DNA of 64,000 bases from Caenorhabditis remanei (Eukaryota > Nematoda > Chromadorea > Rhabditida > Rhabditidae), in NCBI RefSeq assembly GCF_010183535.1, contig NC_071330.1:17155717-17219716 (forward strand), read 5' to 3'. The notes beneath the pieces were generated by a model. That model saw nothing but the letters and a program-made list of their open reading frames with translations. It did no database searches and had not been told where the DNA came from. This document shows, piece after piece, positions 1-10,389 of the stretch; position 1 is the first letter of the stretch, and the number at the start of each line of letters is the position of its first letter. Both the position numbers and the translations under genes were made by a program.

Positions 1-640
1 TGAAGGCGGAAAGCGGAATTCCGCTCAACCCTGATAAGCAACAACTAGCAATTGACAGCTAAAATGATGACAAACTTGTTTTTTAACAATTTTAAGATCA
101 GATGATGAAATTTAAGAGAAATTTTGGTTGGAAATGGATAAAAAAACAGTAAAAATTGTATTTTTAAATAAAAATCTAGAAAAAACCAGTAGCAAAATCA
201 ATATTTCCGACATTTTTTGTCAAAAAAACAAGAAAAATCGATTAAAACGGTCCGAAAAACTATTTCCGCCAAAATGGGGTACGGTAGGTTTAAAGGCGCA
301 TGACGATATTTTGTGTTCAGTCTCGCAGCGATTGTATTATTATTTTTTCACAAATTTGTTTTTTTCGCAGATTTAAATGAATCTTTGTCATTCGACAATA
401 TTTACTTTTTCTTTTAAGCTAATTTTTTCAGAAAATTAAAACTGGCATAAAAAAAGAGGAAAAAAAACAGTTTTTTTGGAAAAAGCTAGCTCATTAGTCG
501 GACTGCCATGTAATTCGACACCTGAAATTGCTCGTCCGAGAGGAGTAGACGCACTTTTTACCATTCAAAATTTGAAAAAAAAAGTAAAAAGAATTTTCTC
601 GCCGACTTTTTTCAAATGCACCGCCTTTTCAAGAGTCCGC
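1..640. other. AT-rich stretch without a supported gene
   Basis: No reading frame here has a start, splice signals and recognisable protein content. The first 40 bases resemble, in inverted orientation, bases about 62030-62068 (shared core GCGGAATTCCG), so the window opens inside a dispersed repeat. Bases 288-336 carry TTTAAAGGCGCA followed by a GTCTCGCA-type core. The same pair of motifs recurs in the fold-back arms further right and near 3800-3860. Confidence 0.6.
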
Positions 641-2120
641 ATTCTGATGTGACGGTGTTTGCGGACAATGCCTCAGATCTGACGCAGGTATGTGCCCGGG
701 GGGCGTTGAGCGCCTCGCATTTTCTGAAAGTGTGATGAAACAAATCGAAAATGCGACGAGAGTGCGCGTGCGATTTCGAGAGACGCAGAGACAACGGGTC
801 TCGCAACGAAACCGCTGTTACAGTTGCGCCTTTAAACTTTATTTTTGCTGCGAAACTCAATTGTTCCTAATTTTTCCCTTTTTTCAACAAAATTGCTGGT
901 TTTTATTGATTTTTTTGCTTAAATATTGAATATTTATCAAATAAGAACAAAATTTGTCACATTTTTGAGTTATTTCATCGATTTTTTTTTGCTTTCAGGA
1001 TGCTGTATTCTTCAAAACTGCCACAATCGTCATTTTTCCCCCGTGTTTGCCGTTTCGTTTTGTTTTTGTTGCGGTTAGTTTAATTTCAGAGCAGTTATTT
1101 TCTTCTCCGCCAAACGTTTTTGTTATAGATTTCGCCTGTCCACGTCGCAACGAAAATGAGATCACAGTTTTCATAGTTAGCTAGAAATTCTTTTCTAATG
1201 ACATTCTAATCAGTCTTCCTCTTGGCCCGTCAAACTATATCCAACCGAAATTTGAGAATTTAACTTAAACAAACTATGACAACATTTTCCGCGAAACAAC
1301 ACGGCTTAATTCACTTTCATAGAGACATTAAAAAAATCAAAACATTCAGTGTCACACATAAATTTATTAAAACAGGAAACAAGGATAACAATTGCAAGAA
1401 ATTGAATATAAATAAGTTTTCACTGAGATTTGTGTTCCTTCCGAGAGAAGAGTAGTCGTCTTGACCGGAGAAACTTCGGCGACGAAACCTGTAACGAAAA
1501 CTTTTGGCGGAGAAGAATGCACCTGCTCTGCTAAAAAAACTAACCGCAAAAAATCTTGTGATGGATGAAAACGACGGAGATGGCACTGGGACGACGATGC
1601 TTCGGATGAATTCTACATTCCATCTCATTTTCGTTGCGACGTGGACAGGCGAAATCTATAACAAAAACGTTTGGCGGAGAAGAAAATAACTGCTCTGAAA
1701 TTAAACTAACCGCAACAAAAACAAAACGAAACGGCAAACACGGGGGAAAAATGACGATTATGGCAGTTTTGAAGAATACAGCATCCTGAAAGCAAAAAAA
1801 AATCGATGAAATAACTCAAAAATGTGACAAATTTTGTTCTTATTTGATAAATATTCAATATTTAAGCAAAAAAAATCAATAAAAACCAGCAATTTTGCTG
1901 AAAAAAAGGGAAAAATTAGGAACAATTGAGTTTCGCAGCAAAAATAAAGTTTAAAGGCGCAACTGTAACAGCGGTTTCGTTGCGAGACCCGTTGTCTCTG
2001 CGTCTCTCGAAATCGCACGCGCACTCTCGTCGCATTTTCACACACTTTGGATTTTTACAGCGCCCAAAGCGCCTTCATACGCACATCCCTGATCTGACGA
2101 CGGAATCATCGTCACATATT
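640..2120. repeat. Large inverted-repeat (fold-back) element
   Basis: Bases 747-1162 and 1622-2039 are near-identical inverted arms of about 417 bp, differing by very few bases, around a 459 bp spacer. Beyond the arms, similarity continues in decayed form: the left flank to about 640 and the right flank to about 2120 share CACACTTT, AGCGCC and GATCTGACG in inverted order. Part of the spacer (about 1472-1555) is a diverged direct copy of the inner right arm (about 1640-1725; both carry TTTGGCGGAGAAGAA and ACTAACCGCAA). No transposase frame is visible, so this is a non-autonomous palindromic element. Its high arm identity implies either recent insertion or conversion between arms. Confidence 0.8.
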
Positions 2121-2266
2121 TAAAAATAAAAATATTTCATCGGCGTTTTTTCTGATTGTGAGGCGTTACCGCTTGGGGAGAAAGAAACACTACACAATAT
2201 ATGACAATTGTTTGAAACAGATAGTTAATTTTCAGTTAATTTAAAAATTTAAAAAAGCAAAAACAT

Positions 2267-5012
2267 TTATTGTTTATTTGACGTATACAATAATCTTTCA
2301 ATAGCTTCTTTCTCCTTCTTCCTTGAATTTCTTGGTGACGTGGGAATTCTGGAGACGGGCGTCATTAAAACGGACTGTCCCATCCGTTTCATGGTCACGT
2401 TGAATTTGACGAGTCCGGCGTGCATTATGACGTCATGATGTGCTCCGACAAGCGAGAAATCGCGAGTTTCCACAGGAGATGGGTATTGCATGGGTTGTAC
2501 CTTCCAACTGAAAAAAATAAATATATTATGATCTACTTAGCTGACACGCTTACCGTAACACATTGAAATCTTCGATTGCCACGTTGGAATCGATTTCTGT
2601 CACGTAGAGCGAAAGGCGTTTCAACAAGCTGTTTCGCGTGGGGACACGTGGCGCCAGTTGCTCCATACGACCCGATTGGTAGAACTTGGAATCTGAAAAA
2701 GAGATTGAGTGTTTTGTCACAAATTTGCTTAACTCACGTAGCTGATTTACAGTCGTTTCTATACGTTGGCGTAGTTCCCATTTGTCAAAATCGTCGGAAT
2801 TCAAAATTTTCGGATTTTTCTCGATTTCATCGATTCGAACTCGCACTTTGAATGAAGGCGCTCCGTGGCGGAAAACTGCTGAACATCTGAAAAAATCATT
2901 TTTCGGTTTAAAATCACACACACTAGCAGACCAATGGAGCTAGCAGACCAACGGAGCTAGCAGACCAATGGAGCTAGCAGACCAATGGAGCTAGCAGACC
3001 AACGTTGGTCTGCTAACTCTAGTTTGGTCTGCTAGCGTTTTTAGATTGGTCTGCTAGTGATTTTTCACTCAAAAAAAGAATTTTCTTGCACTTTTTTCAC
3101 CGTTTTTCCTCACAACTCACTCTTGTTTAGCCAAAAAGCATCCATCGATTCGACACTTTATATTCTGATATTCGAATACAGCACTCGTCTTCCTCAACTG
3201 TTCAGAATCCGGTGACATCGCATGCAGAACCATTCTATTCTCAAATTCCGCCTCCAGATGTCGATTCAACTGACGACAGAATTCAGTATAGTGGGTTTGA
3301 AGATTGTCATAATCCTTGCGTCCTGATGTACGAAGCATATGGGAAGTCTTTTCGACGCTTCCCAATGAAACCAATCGTACCATTCTCGAATTTCGGACTT
3401 CGGCGATTTGATGAAAGTCGTAATTCGGCAGTGAGCAGTTCTCCACTGCATTCATTAGCTCTCTTTCTTGTCGTAAATATCCGTGAAGTGGATGACGTGG
3501 ATCTCGCCAATCCTTCGGTCGCCACCATCTTCCGATCGTTTCGATTCGTTTCCATTGCCACGTGGCAGTCACATCCACCGGGTCGAAATCGATCAATGCC
3601 GAGGAGCCGTAATCTCCGGGTAGCAGCTCTCCGGTGAGTAGAAGCAATCCTTCTCGAATCAAAACCAGCTTCGTTTTTCGCCATTGGAATCTGCAAGATT
3701 GATTTTTCAAATATTTAGTTTAAAAATGTTTGAATTTCGTGAAGGTTTGTTGATTATTAACCCGAAAATCACAAAAAAAAATTACAGTATCCCCTCGTAA
3801 ATCGACACTTAAAGGCACATGAATGAAAATTGTGCGTGCGTAGGGTCTCGCAACGAAAACTATTATTAAAAATTAACACGATTTTCTGCGATTTTTCGAT
3901 TAGACAAATCGATTTTCAGTGTAGGTTTTGAATCTAAACAGTCAGTACTTTGGGAATTGCGACGGCGACTCATCGGGATCCTCTTCGATCGGCAGTTTTT
4001 GCAAATGAACTCGATGGAATACTTGTTCTCGCAACTCAACCACAAAAAGTGTTTCGATTTGTTCTTGAGTCGGTTGCTCGAAGAATCCTCCATACATAAT
4101 CATGAAATTCTCGGTGACTACTGCAGAGTGACCGCCGATTGGCATTAGGTCCGGCGAGAAGTTTCCGCGATTCCACGTGGAAGTTTGGACGTCGAAAAAG
4201 TGGATTTCAGAGAAGAAGGTGTCACGTCCGTCATGGTGATAAGCACGACCACCGCAGAGGATTAGTTGGTCCTGGAAAAATTATATTATATTTTTGAGCT
4301 TTAAAAGAGAATTGGTCTAATTTTCTATCAAAAGCCGTTTTTTTCTAGAATATTTGAGAATTTTCGTTGCCCAACGATAAAATAACACAGACGAAACATG
4401 CAGACCAAACTTGAAATGCAGACCAACTTGAAATCACTAGCAGACCAATTTCAAATCGCTAGCAGACCAACGTTGGTCTGCTAGCTATTCAGTCATTTTT
4501 TCACACAGAAATCTCACCTTCCACGTCACAAACGACGCGTGACACTTTGGCGATGGATACGGTGCAGACGTGATGATGACTCGACTCCATTTCATCGTTC
4601 CCGTATCCAATCTCCACAAATCGTTGAACGTGGCACGTGGAGCTCCATCTTCACGCACGCCCAACGTCTCCCCTCCAAACAGATAAACCGATTGATTTCC
4701 CGGATAGTACGTGACGGAAGCATTCTGACGTTCTGGCATTATCTCCACGTCATTCACACCATCTTCTAGAACACATCGCTCGAATTGGAAGAACGGGCGG
4801 GACGTGAACTCATTGTCGAGTATACGGATTTCTAGGTCGCATAGATCGGCGAGGTCCGGACACGTTTCTTTGAGAGTGGCTAGGTCGGGAAGTCTGGAGA
4901 AGAAGGAAATTGAATTGACACATAATCCGTACGATAATTACCTCAAAAAGTGTAAGACATGCTTGATTGCAGGTTCCGGAAGCTGGAGGAAGTACTTCTC
5001 ATAGTCGAACAT
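2267..5012 (-). CDS. FBXO42: F-box/Kelch-repeat protein, FBXO42 (JFK) type
   Basis: This is probably a substrate-recruiting subunit of an SCF ubiquitin ligase. Human FBXO42 is reported to act on p53. Exons on the minus strand: 4942-5012, 4518-4893, 3949-4271, 3121-3690, 2738-2886, 2554-2692, 2267-2507. All phases close, giving 622 residues. The N-terminus (LPEPAIKHVLHFLRLPDL, about residues 11-28) is F-box-like. Kelch blades follow, with SVYLFGGETLG, LILCGGRAYHH and GGHSAVV...MIMYGGFF. Near the C-terminus LSLYVTEID...LRWKV parallels the VYVLDIKD...VKWKV segment of human FBXO42. The start at 5012 sits 15 bp downstream of a TTTCAG acceptor (5027-5029), a plausible trans-splice site. The gene is divergent from alkyl-DHAP synthase. 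Introns are 45-258 bp, and two of the long ones carry the AGCAGACCAA repeat. A generic Kelch protein is the fallback; the F-box is short. Confidence 0.85.
2923..3057. repeat. AGCAGACCAA repeat cluster in FBXO42-like intron
   Basis: Five direct copies of CTAGCAGACCAA separated by about 6-7 bp are followed by three inverted copies (TTGGTCTGCTA). The cluster fills most of a 234 bp intron whose neighbours are about 45 bp. Confidence 0.9.
4398..4486. repeat. AGCAGACCAA repeat cluster ending in a 28 bp palindrome
   Basis: Four direct copies end in a perfect palindrome at 4458-4485, GCTAGCAGACCAA joined to its own inverse through CG. The cluster lies in the 246 bp intron of the FBXO42-like gene. 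Confidence 0.9.
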
Positions 5013-6167
5013 GACGCGGGTGGGAGCTGAAAGAAAATAAAATGTTACTAATTAAGTCTATAGGCTAATTAGCTAATTTTCAGTGCTTTCAGATGATTTG
5101 GAGAGCTAGCAGACCATTGGAACTAGCAGGCCAATGGAGCTAGCAGACCAACGGAGCTAGCAGACCAACGTTGGTCTGCTAGCTCCATTTTTCAATGTTT
5201 CGTCCACTAATCAGACCCATTTTTCGGTCTGCTTAACACTAAGCATACCCGGAAACCCATCTCACATCACTAATAATTTATTATATGTATTTAAAACTCC
5301 CTTCATCACAAGTTTCCTGTTCTGAAAACGGAAAATTCCGTCTCCACCGGGGTCTCCGCTAATCTGGTGTACTTTGGCTATTTGATAAGACGATAGTGAT
5401 TGGTGGGTTTGAAGACAGAACGAGAAAGAGAAAAAACTGATAAGGAGGTTCTTTTACATACATACACACATACAATGGTCACAGTGTAGGCACCACGGAG
5501 AGCGACGAGGTGTTTGATTGATTTTAATACTTTTTGTCCCTATTTTAGACTCTTTTTCGTTTTTTTTCCTGACAAATTTGACCGATTTTTACACGTTTTC
5601 ATCGTGATGAACTGTTTTAAATCGGGATTTTTGTGTCTTCTGATGAGAATAACTGGATTACTGTAGAACTACAGACCAAACTAAAATCTCTAGCAGACCA
5701 ATTTCAATCGCTAGCAGACCAATTTCCCATTTTCTTTTTTTAGTGCGAAATTTTCAAGTTCCAAGTTTTTGCTAGCCGGAGGTCGAAATCGTTAAAAACC
5801 TGAAATCCTTGCAAAATCTCAAATTTTGCAGGGATTTTCTTTTTTTTTAACACTTTCAGACACCAAATTGATTCGATCATGATACCATGAGTCTGCTAAG
5901 CAGATCTAGATCAAGATCTCCTAGAACACAAACTCCCAAGATTTATATCCTAGGATACTGTACGGCTACTGTAGCTTTTGTGCATCTTCATCTAGAATTT
6001 ATATTAAGATTCCATGATTTATGATTGTTCAAATGACTTTGCAACCGACTTCCATATGATGCTTGCGTTTTTGATAAACAGCTTAACCTGGCACTGTGCC
6101 AACTTTACGTTTAGAAAAACCTAAACAAAAGAAGATTCCAGAACTCTGCTCGACTTGTCTCCTCGAA
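5013..6167. promoter_or_regulatory. Divergent intergenic region, FBXO42-like / alkyl-DHAP synthase
   Basis: This 1.15 kb lies between two divergently transcribed genes, so it must contain both promoters, although no core element is distinctive. It holds an AGCAGACCAA cluster ending in a perfect 34 bp palindrome (5153-5186), a variant with GGTCTGCTTA (about 5230), and two more direct copies near 5672-5725. The stretch 5330-5480 is unique-looking and could hold regulatory sites. Confidence 0.5.
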
Positions 6168-8331
6168 ATGTCGGCATCCTATCAAACAATCGAGCACGAC
6201 GTGCCGCAGTCTTATCGGTAACACACTTAATAGCTGTCCATAATGTCTTCTTATTTTTGTCAATTCCAGTGACAAAATCCTCAAGTGGAATGGTTGGGGT
6301 TACACCGACTCGCAGTTCACCATCAACAAGGATGGACACGTCACGTTTACTGGGGATAAGTAAGTGGGGCAATACGGTACCGGCATTCTCATTTTATATT
6401 CCAGATATGACATCTCCGGCAAGGTGATGCCTCACTTCCGTCCGTGGTTCGAGAATTATTTGGGAATCGATTTGAACTACGTCAGTCCGGCTCAAAAACT
6501 CTCTGACGTCGTCATCGATGCACCAGTTGAGAATGAGGATCTTATCGATTTTTTGAAAGAGAACAATATCTCATTCTCTAATTCTGCTAGGATCCGTTTG
6601 ATGCGTGCTCACGGTCATACCGTTCATGATATGGTCAACTTGCGAGAGGGCAAGATTCCACGTCTTCCAGATGTCGTTGTCTGGCCGAAGACTGAGCAGG
6701 AGATTGTTAAGGTTAGTTAAACATCTCCCAATTTTGTTCCAATTCTGGAATTCGTCGAGTTTTTCAAGATCATCGAAGGAGCCATGAGCCATAACTGTGC
6801 CATCATCCCAATCGGAGGCGGTACCTCTGTCACCAATGCTCTCGACACGCCAGTCACCGAAAAACGTGCAGTTATCTCTATGGATATGGCTCTTCTCGAC
6901 AAAATTCTCTGGATTGATCGCGAGAATTTGACGTGTCGTGCGGAGGCGGGAATTGTCGGTCAATCGTTGGAACGACAACTGAATAAGAAGGGATTCACTT
7001 GTGGACATGAGCCGGATTCAATTGAATTCTCGACATTAGGAGGATGGGTATCGACGAGAGCAAGTGGAATGAAGAAGAATAAGTGAGTCGTTTATTATTG
7101 GTAGAGCTAGCAGACCAACGCCTAGAGATACCAGACCAACGTCAAGAGCTAGCAGACCAAGGCCTGGAACTAGTCAATTTTCACTCTTTTATTTTCCTAT
7201 TTCAGATACGGAAACATCGAGGATCTCGTTGTTCATCTCAACTTTGTGTGCCCCAAAGGAATCATCCAGAAGCAATGCCAAGTGCCACGTATCTCTTCTG
7301 GTCCAGATATCCACCAAATCATTCTCGGATCCGAGGGAACATTCGGAGTTGTCTCAGAAGTCACCATCAAGATCTTCCCACTTCCAGAAGTCAAAAGATA
7401 CGGTAGTTTTGTGTTCCCCAACTTTGAAAACGGAGTCAATTTCTTCCGTGAGGTGGCTAGCCGACGCATTCAACCAGCCTCGTTGAGACTTATGGATAAC
7501 GATCAATTCGTTATGGGACAGGCGCTGAAAGTCGCTTCAGACTCCTGGTGGGCTTCGTTGAAGAGCTCCGTGAGCAAGATGTACATCACATCGTGGAAGG
7601 GATTCAAGGTTGATGAGATCTGCGCTGCCACGTGTGTCTACGAAGGAAGTCGTGAGGAGGTAGATCAGCAGGAGGATCGTTTGAATAAGCTGGCTGCCGA
7701 TTTCCACGGAATCGTTGGTGGAGAAGAGAACGGACAATATGGATACAGACTCACATTTGCCATTGCCTATTTGAGAGTAAGTCGAAATCTCTAGATCCAG
7801 ATCCATGCCTGTTACAGGACCTCGGCATGAACCACGGCGTGCTCGGCGAGTCGTTCGAGACGTCCGTTCCATGGGACAAGGTTCTCAGTCTCTGCAGAAA
7901 CGTGAAGGAACTGATGAGACGAGAGGCGAAGGCGCAGGGAGTGAAACACCCCGTCTTGGCAAGTTGCCGTGTCACTCAGGTGTACGATGCCGGCGCGTGC
8001 GTCTACTTTTATTTTGGTTTCAATGCAAGAGGACTGCCAAACGGTCTTCAGGTTTATGATCGTATTGAGGTAACTCTATACAGGATCCAGGATCTCATAC
8101 AACTCATCCCTCTCATTCCAGACCGCCGCCCGTGACGAGATCATCGCTTGCGGCGGAAGCATTTCCCACCATCATGGAGTCGGAAAAATCAGAAAACAAT
8201 GGATGTTGACAACTAACGGAGCCGTCGGAATCGCCTTGTTGAAAGCGATCAAGAGTGAACTCGACCCGGCGAACATCTTTGCCAACGCTAATTTGATTGA
8301 TATTATCGGATCGCCTCATTGCAAATTGTAA
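6168..8331 (+). CDS. ads-1: Alkylglycerone-phosphate synthase (alkyl-DHAP synthase), peroxisomal
   Basis: The enzyme exchanges the acyl chain of acyl-DHAP for a fatty alcohol, the step that makes the ether bond of plasmalogen-type lipids in peroxisomes. Exons: 6168-6217, 6270-6359, 6405-6711, 6769-7082, 7206-7776, 7818-8069, 8122-8331. All phases close, giving 597 residues. From memory it is nearly collinear with C. elegans ADS-1. The FAD-binding domain (BBE/vanillyl-oxidase type) shows PIGGGTSVTNAL and later GGWVSTRASGMKKNKYG. The histidine-rich segment SISHHHGVGKIR near the C-terminus is the family's active-site region. The protein ends in C-K-L, a type 1 peroxisomal signal; mammalian AGPS instead uses an N-terminal type 2 signal. 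Only intron 4 (123 bp) carries AGCAGACCAA repeats; the other five are 41-57 bp. Intron 3 uses a CAAG acceptor. AATAAATAAA about 20 bp after the stop is the likely polyA signal. Confidence 0.97.
7099..7170. repeat. AGCAGACCAA repeats in alkyl-DHAP synthase intron 4
   Basis: Three direct copies (the middle one degenerate, ATACCAGACCAA) lie in the only long intron of this gene. They are on the sense strand here, whereas in the minus-strand genes the same motif is antisense. Confidence 0.8.
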
Positions 8332-8704
8332 CCGTTTAATTTTTTGGTTTAATAAATAAAATTGTTATTATCTCTTTATCAGTCTCCCTCTTTATATTAT
8401 TCCCCCAATTTGAAGTATAATCAACTCGTCTTTCTCCAACCCATGGCAGGTTTCTTACGCAACGATCAAAACGCACGACACGATCCACGAAAAGGCGCGA
8501 GAAGCCGACGAAATACTTGATTTTATAGGAAGATCGACGATGAGAAAAATGAAGCGAAGAAAAACATTTGATAAAACATATGGGAGGGGAAGAACGAGAA
8601 GAAGGAGGAGAAGCATAACGACTTCTGGATTCTATTCCTCTTTTTTATTCCATTTATCTACACACACTATGCTATCATTTCCTTAATGTTTCAATTGAAT
8701 TCGG
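8332..8704. other. Intergenic region between alkyl-DHAP synthase and the metalloproteinase
   Basis: This 373 bp lies between two same-strand genes. It contains the polyA signal of the upstream gene (about 8349-8356) and otherwise AT-rich sequence. The spacing is larger than the roughly 100 bp usual inside worm operons, so co-transcription is not supported. Confidence 0.5.
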
Positions 8705-10232
8705 ATGAAACTTTTTCCACTAATTTTCTGCTATTTTTTATTGATAAAATTGGCAGGTAAGTGTTAGCAGACCAATTTCAAATCACTAGCAGACCAATTT
8801 CAAATCGCTAGCAGACCAATTTCCAATCGCTAGCAGACCAACATTGGTCTGCTAGTTAGTTGTAAACGCCAAAATTCTCCCGTTTATTCCAGAATGTAGA
8901 ACTCTTCGTCGATGGACTCAAAAACAAATTTTGTGGAATTTCGCGGATCCTCATAATCTTCTGACCCACAAGCAATTTGAAGGTGTCAGGTATGTTAAGC
9001 AGACCAAATTTTCCACTAAGCAGACCCAAAACTCTTCAGATACACCGTACAAGAAGCGTTCGGCAAATGGGCGGTTGCTCTAGAAGGTTTGGTCGAATTC
9101 GAGGAAGTTTCCAGTGAAAAAATAGCGGATATCAGTGTATTTTTCGCGAAAAAGAATCATTCTTGTTATGAAGTGAGTAAGCAGACCGCGATTTTTATTT
9201 ATTTTTGGGTCTGCTTAAAACTAAGCTATTACCTCTCCATAATTCCGAATTTCTTTGTGATTGTTGAATCACTTCCAGTTGAGCATCTTCGCCAGGGACG
9301 TCCATTCTGAAATTTTTGAAAATAATTTTTTTTAGAAAAATGTTCTTAAAAATTTAAAAGTTTATTTTTCAACAGGAATTCGACGGGAAAGGCGGTGTAG
9401 TTGCACACTCCATGTATCCCCCGTTTGGTGTTTTGCATTTGGATGGAGACGAAGAATGGCATACGAGGAATAGAGAAAACGAAGGGGAAGAAGATGATGA
9501 AGAGAAGGAGAAGGGCAGCAACGACAAGCGGTTTATCGATTTGAGATTGGTTAGCGAAGGAGATAATTAAGGGGTTTTTGAGAGAAAAAAATACACGGAG
9601 AAAAACGAACCAGAAAATAGCTTTTTTGCACTTTTCGAGCTAGCAGACCAACGTTGGTCTGCTAGCTCCTAGAGATAATTAGCAGACCAAAGTTGGTCTG
9701 CTAGCTATTTTTCTTTTTTTTTTTCACTTCTTAACTGCATTTTTGACGCACTTTTCGCTTCTAATTAAAAAGAAAACTTATTCCCTCACTAATAACTCAA
9801 ATTTCCGCTCTATTTAGGTGCTTATTCATGAAATTGGACACACATTGGGTTTGCGTCATTCGAGGCGAAAGGCGTCAGTGATGAGGAAACATTATGAGTA
9901 AGTGAAAAGCTATTTGAAGAGTTTTTTTTGGGAGGCGGAGGGATCAAAAAGAGGGGATTTAGACTACAATTAAATGTCAGCTGAAAATGAGATTAGTTAT
10001 GTGGGAGGTAGGGATTTAGAAGACCAAACATCCAGAATGAAAATGTTTTTTGATTCCAGCAAAAACATTTAAATCACTAGAAGACCAACGCGTTGGTCTG
10101 CTAGCTAACTCCTCATGCCACGTGTCATCTCCAAAATGCATTTCTTCCAGAAAACCATCAAAAAGCAGCAAAATCCAACCATCAAAGTACGATGTTCGAG
10201 CTATCCGGGAGCTGTATGGTTCAAAAATATAG
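8705..10232 (+). CDS. Small secreted matrix metalloproteinase (catalytic domain only)
   Basis: This zinc endopeptidase of the matrixin (M10A) family presumably acts on extracellular matrix. Exons: 8705-8756, 8893-8989, 9040-9172, 9376-9549, 9818-9897, 10151-10232, giving 205 residues. A signal peptide ([18 protein letters not shown]) leads directly into the catalytic fold. The structural metal-binding loop [14 protein letters not shown]...LHLDGDEEW is intact. The zinc site [12 protein letters not shown] lies at about 156-167 and the Met-turn methionine (ASVM) at about 174. A strongly acidic insert ([12 protein letters not shown]) separates the two. There is no propeptide with a PRCG-type cysteine switch, no linker and no hemopexin domain; most MMPs are 2-3 times longer. 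Introns 1, 4 and 5 carry AGCAGACCAA repeats, and introns 2 and 3 carry a variant (AAGCAGACC). Family certain; substrate unknown. Confidence 0.9.
8766..8856. repeat. AGCAGACCAA cluster in metalloproteinase intron 1
   Basis: Four direct copies spaced by TTTCAAATC-type linkers end in one inverted copy and fill most of the 136 bp intron. Confidence 0.85.
9637..9710. repeat. Paired AGCAGACCAA palindromes in metalloproteinase intron 4
   Basis: A perfect 32 bp palindrome (9637-9668, GAGCTAGCAGACCAA plus inverse) is followed by a second imperfect one ending about 9705. Either could form a strong hairpin in the pre-mRNA. Confidence 0.9.
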
Positions 10233-10389
10233 GAAATAATTTTAAAAATCATCAAAAATTGCTTTATTACTAACAAAACAGGTTCAATAAAGAAATTTAA
10301 TAATCATCAAAGAGAAAACACAACGAAGAAATATATATATGAATGACCTATCTAAATAACAAATAAGAATATAATTCTGAAATAAAAAT

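Noticed and set aside
615..686. Short plus-strand exon-like frame (MHRLFKSPHSDVTVFAD) followed by GTATGT
   Set aside because: It faintly resembles a BTB start, but no continuation exon was found and it lies in the decayed outer arm of the fold-back element.
612..2123. Matching protein frames on opposite strands (near 860 and 1926)
   Set aside because: They translate the two arms of the same inverted repeat; no splice context or domain supports coding.
3212..3637. 141-codon plus-strand frame
   Set aside because: Antisense shadow of exon 4 of the FBXO42-like gene.
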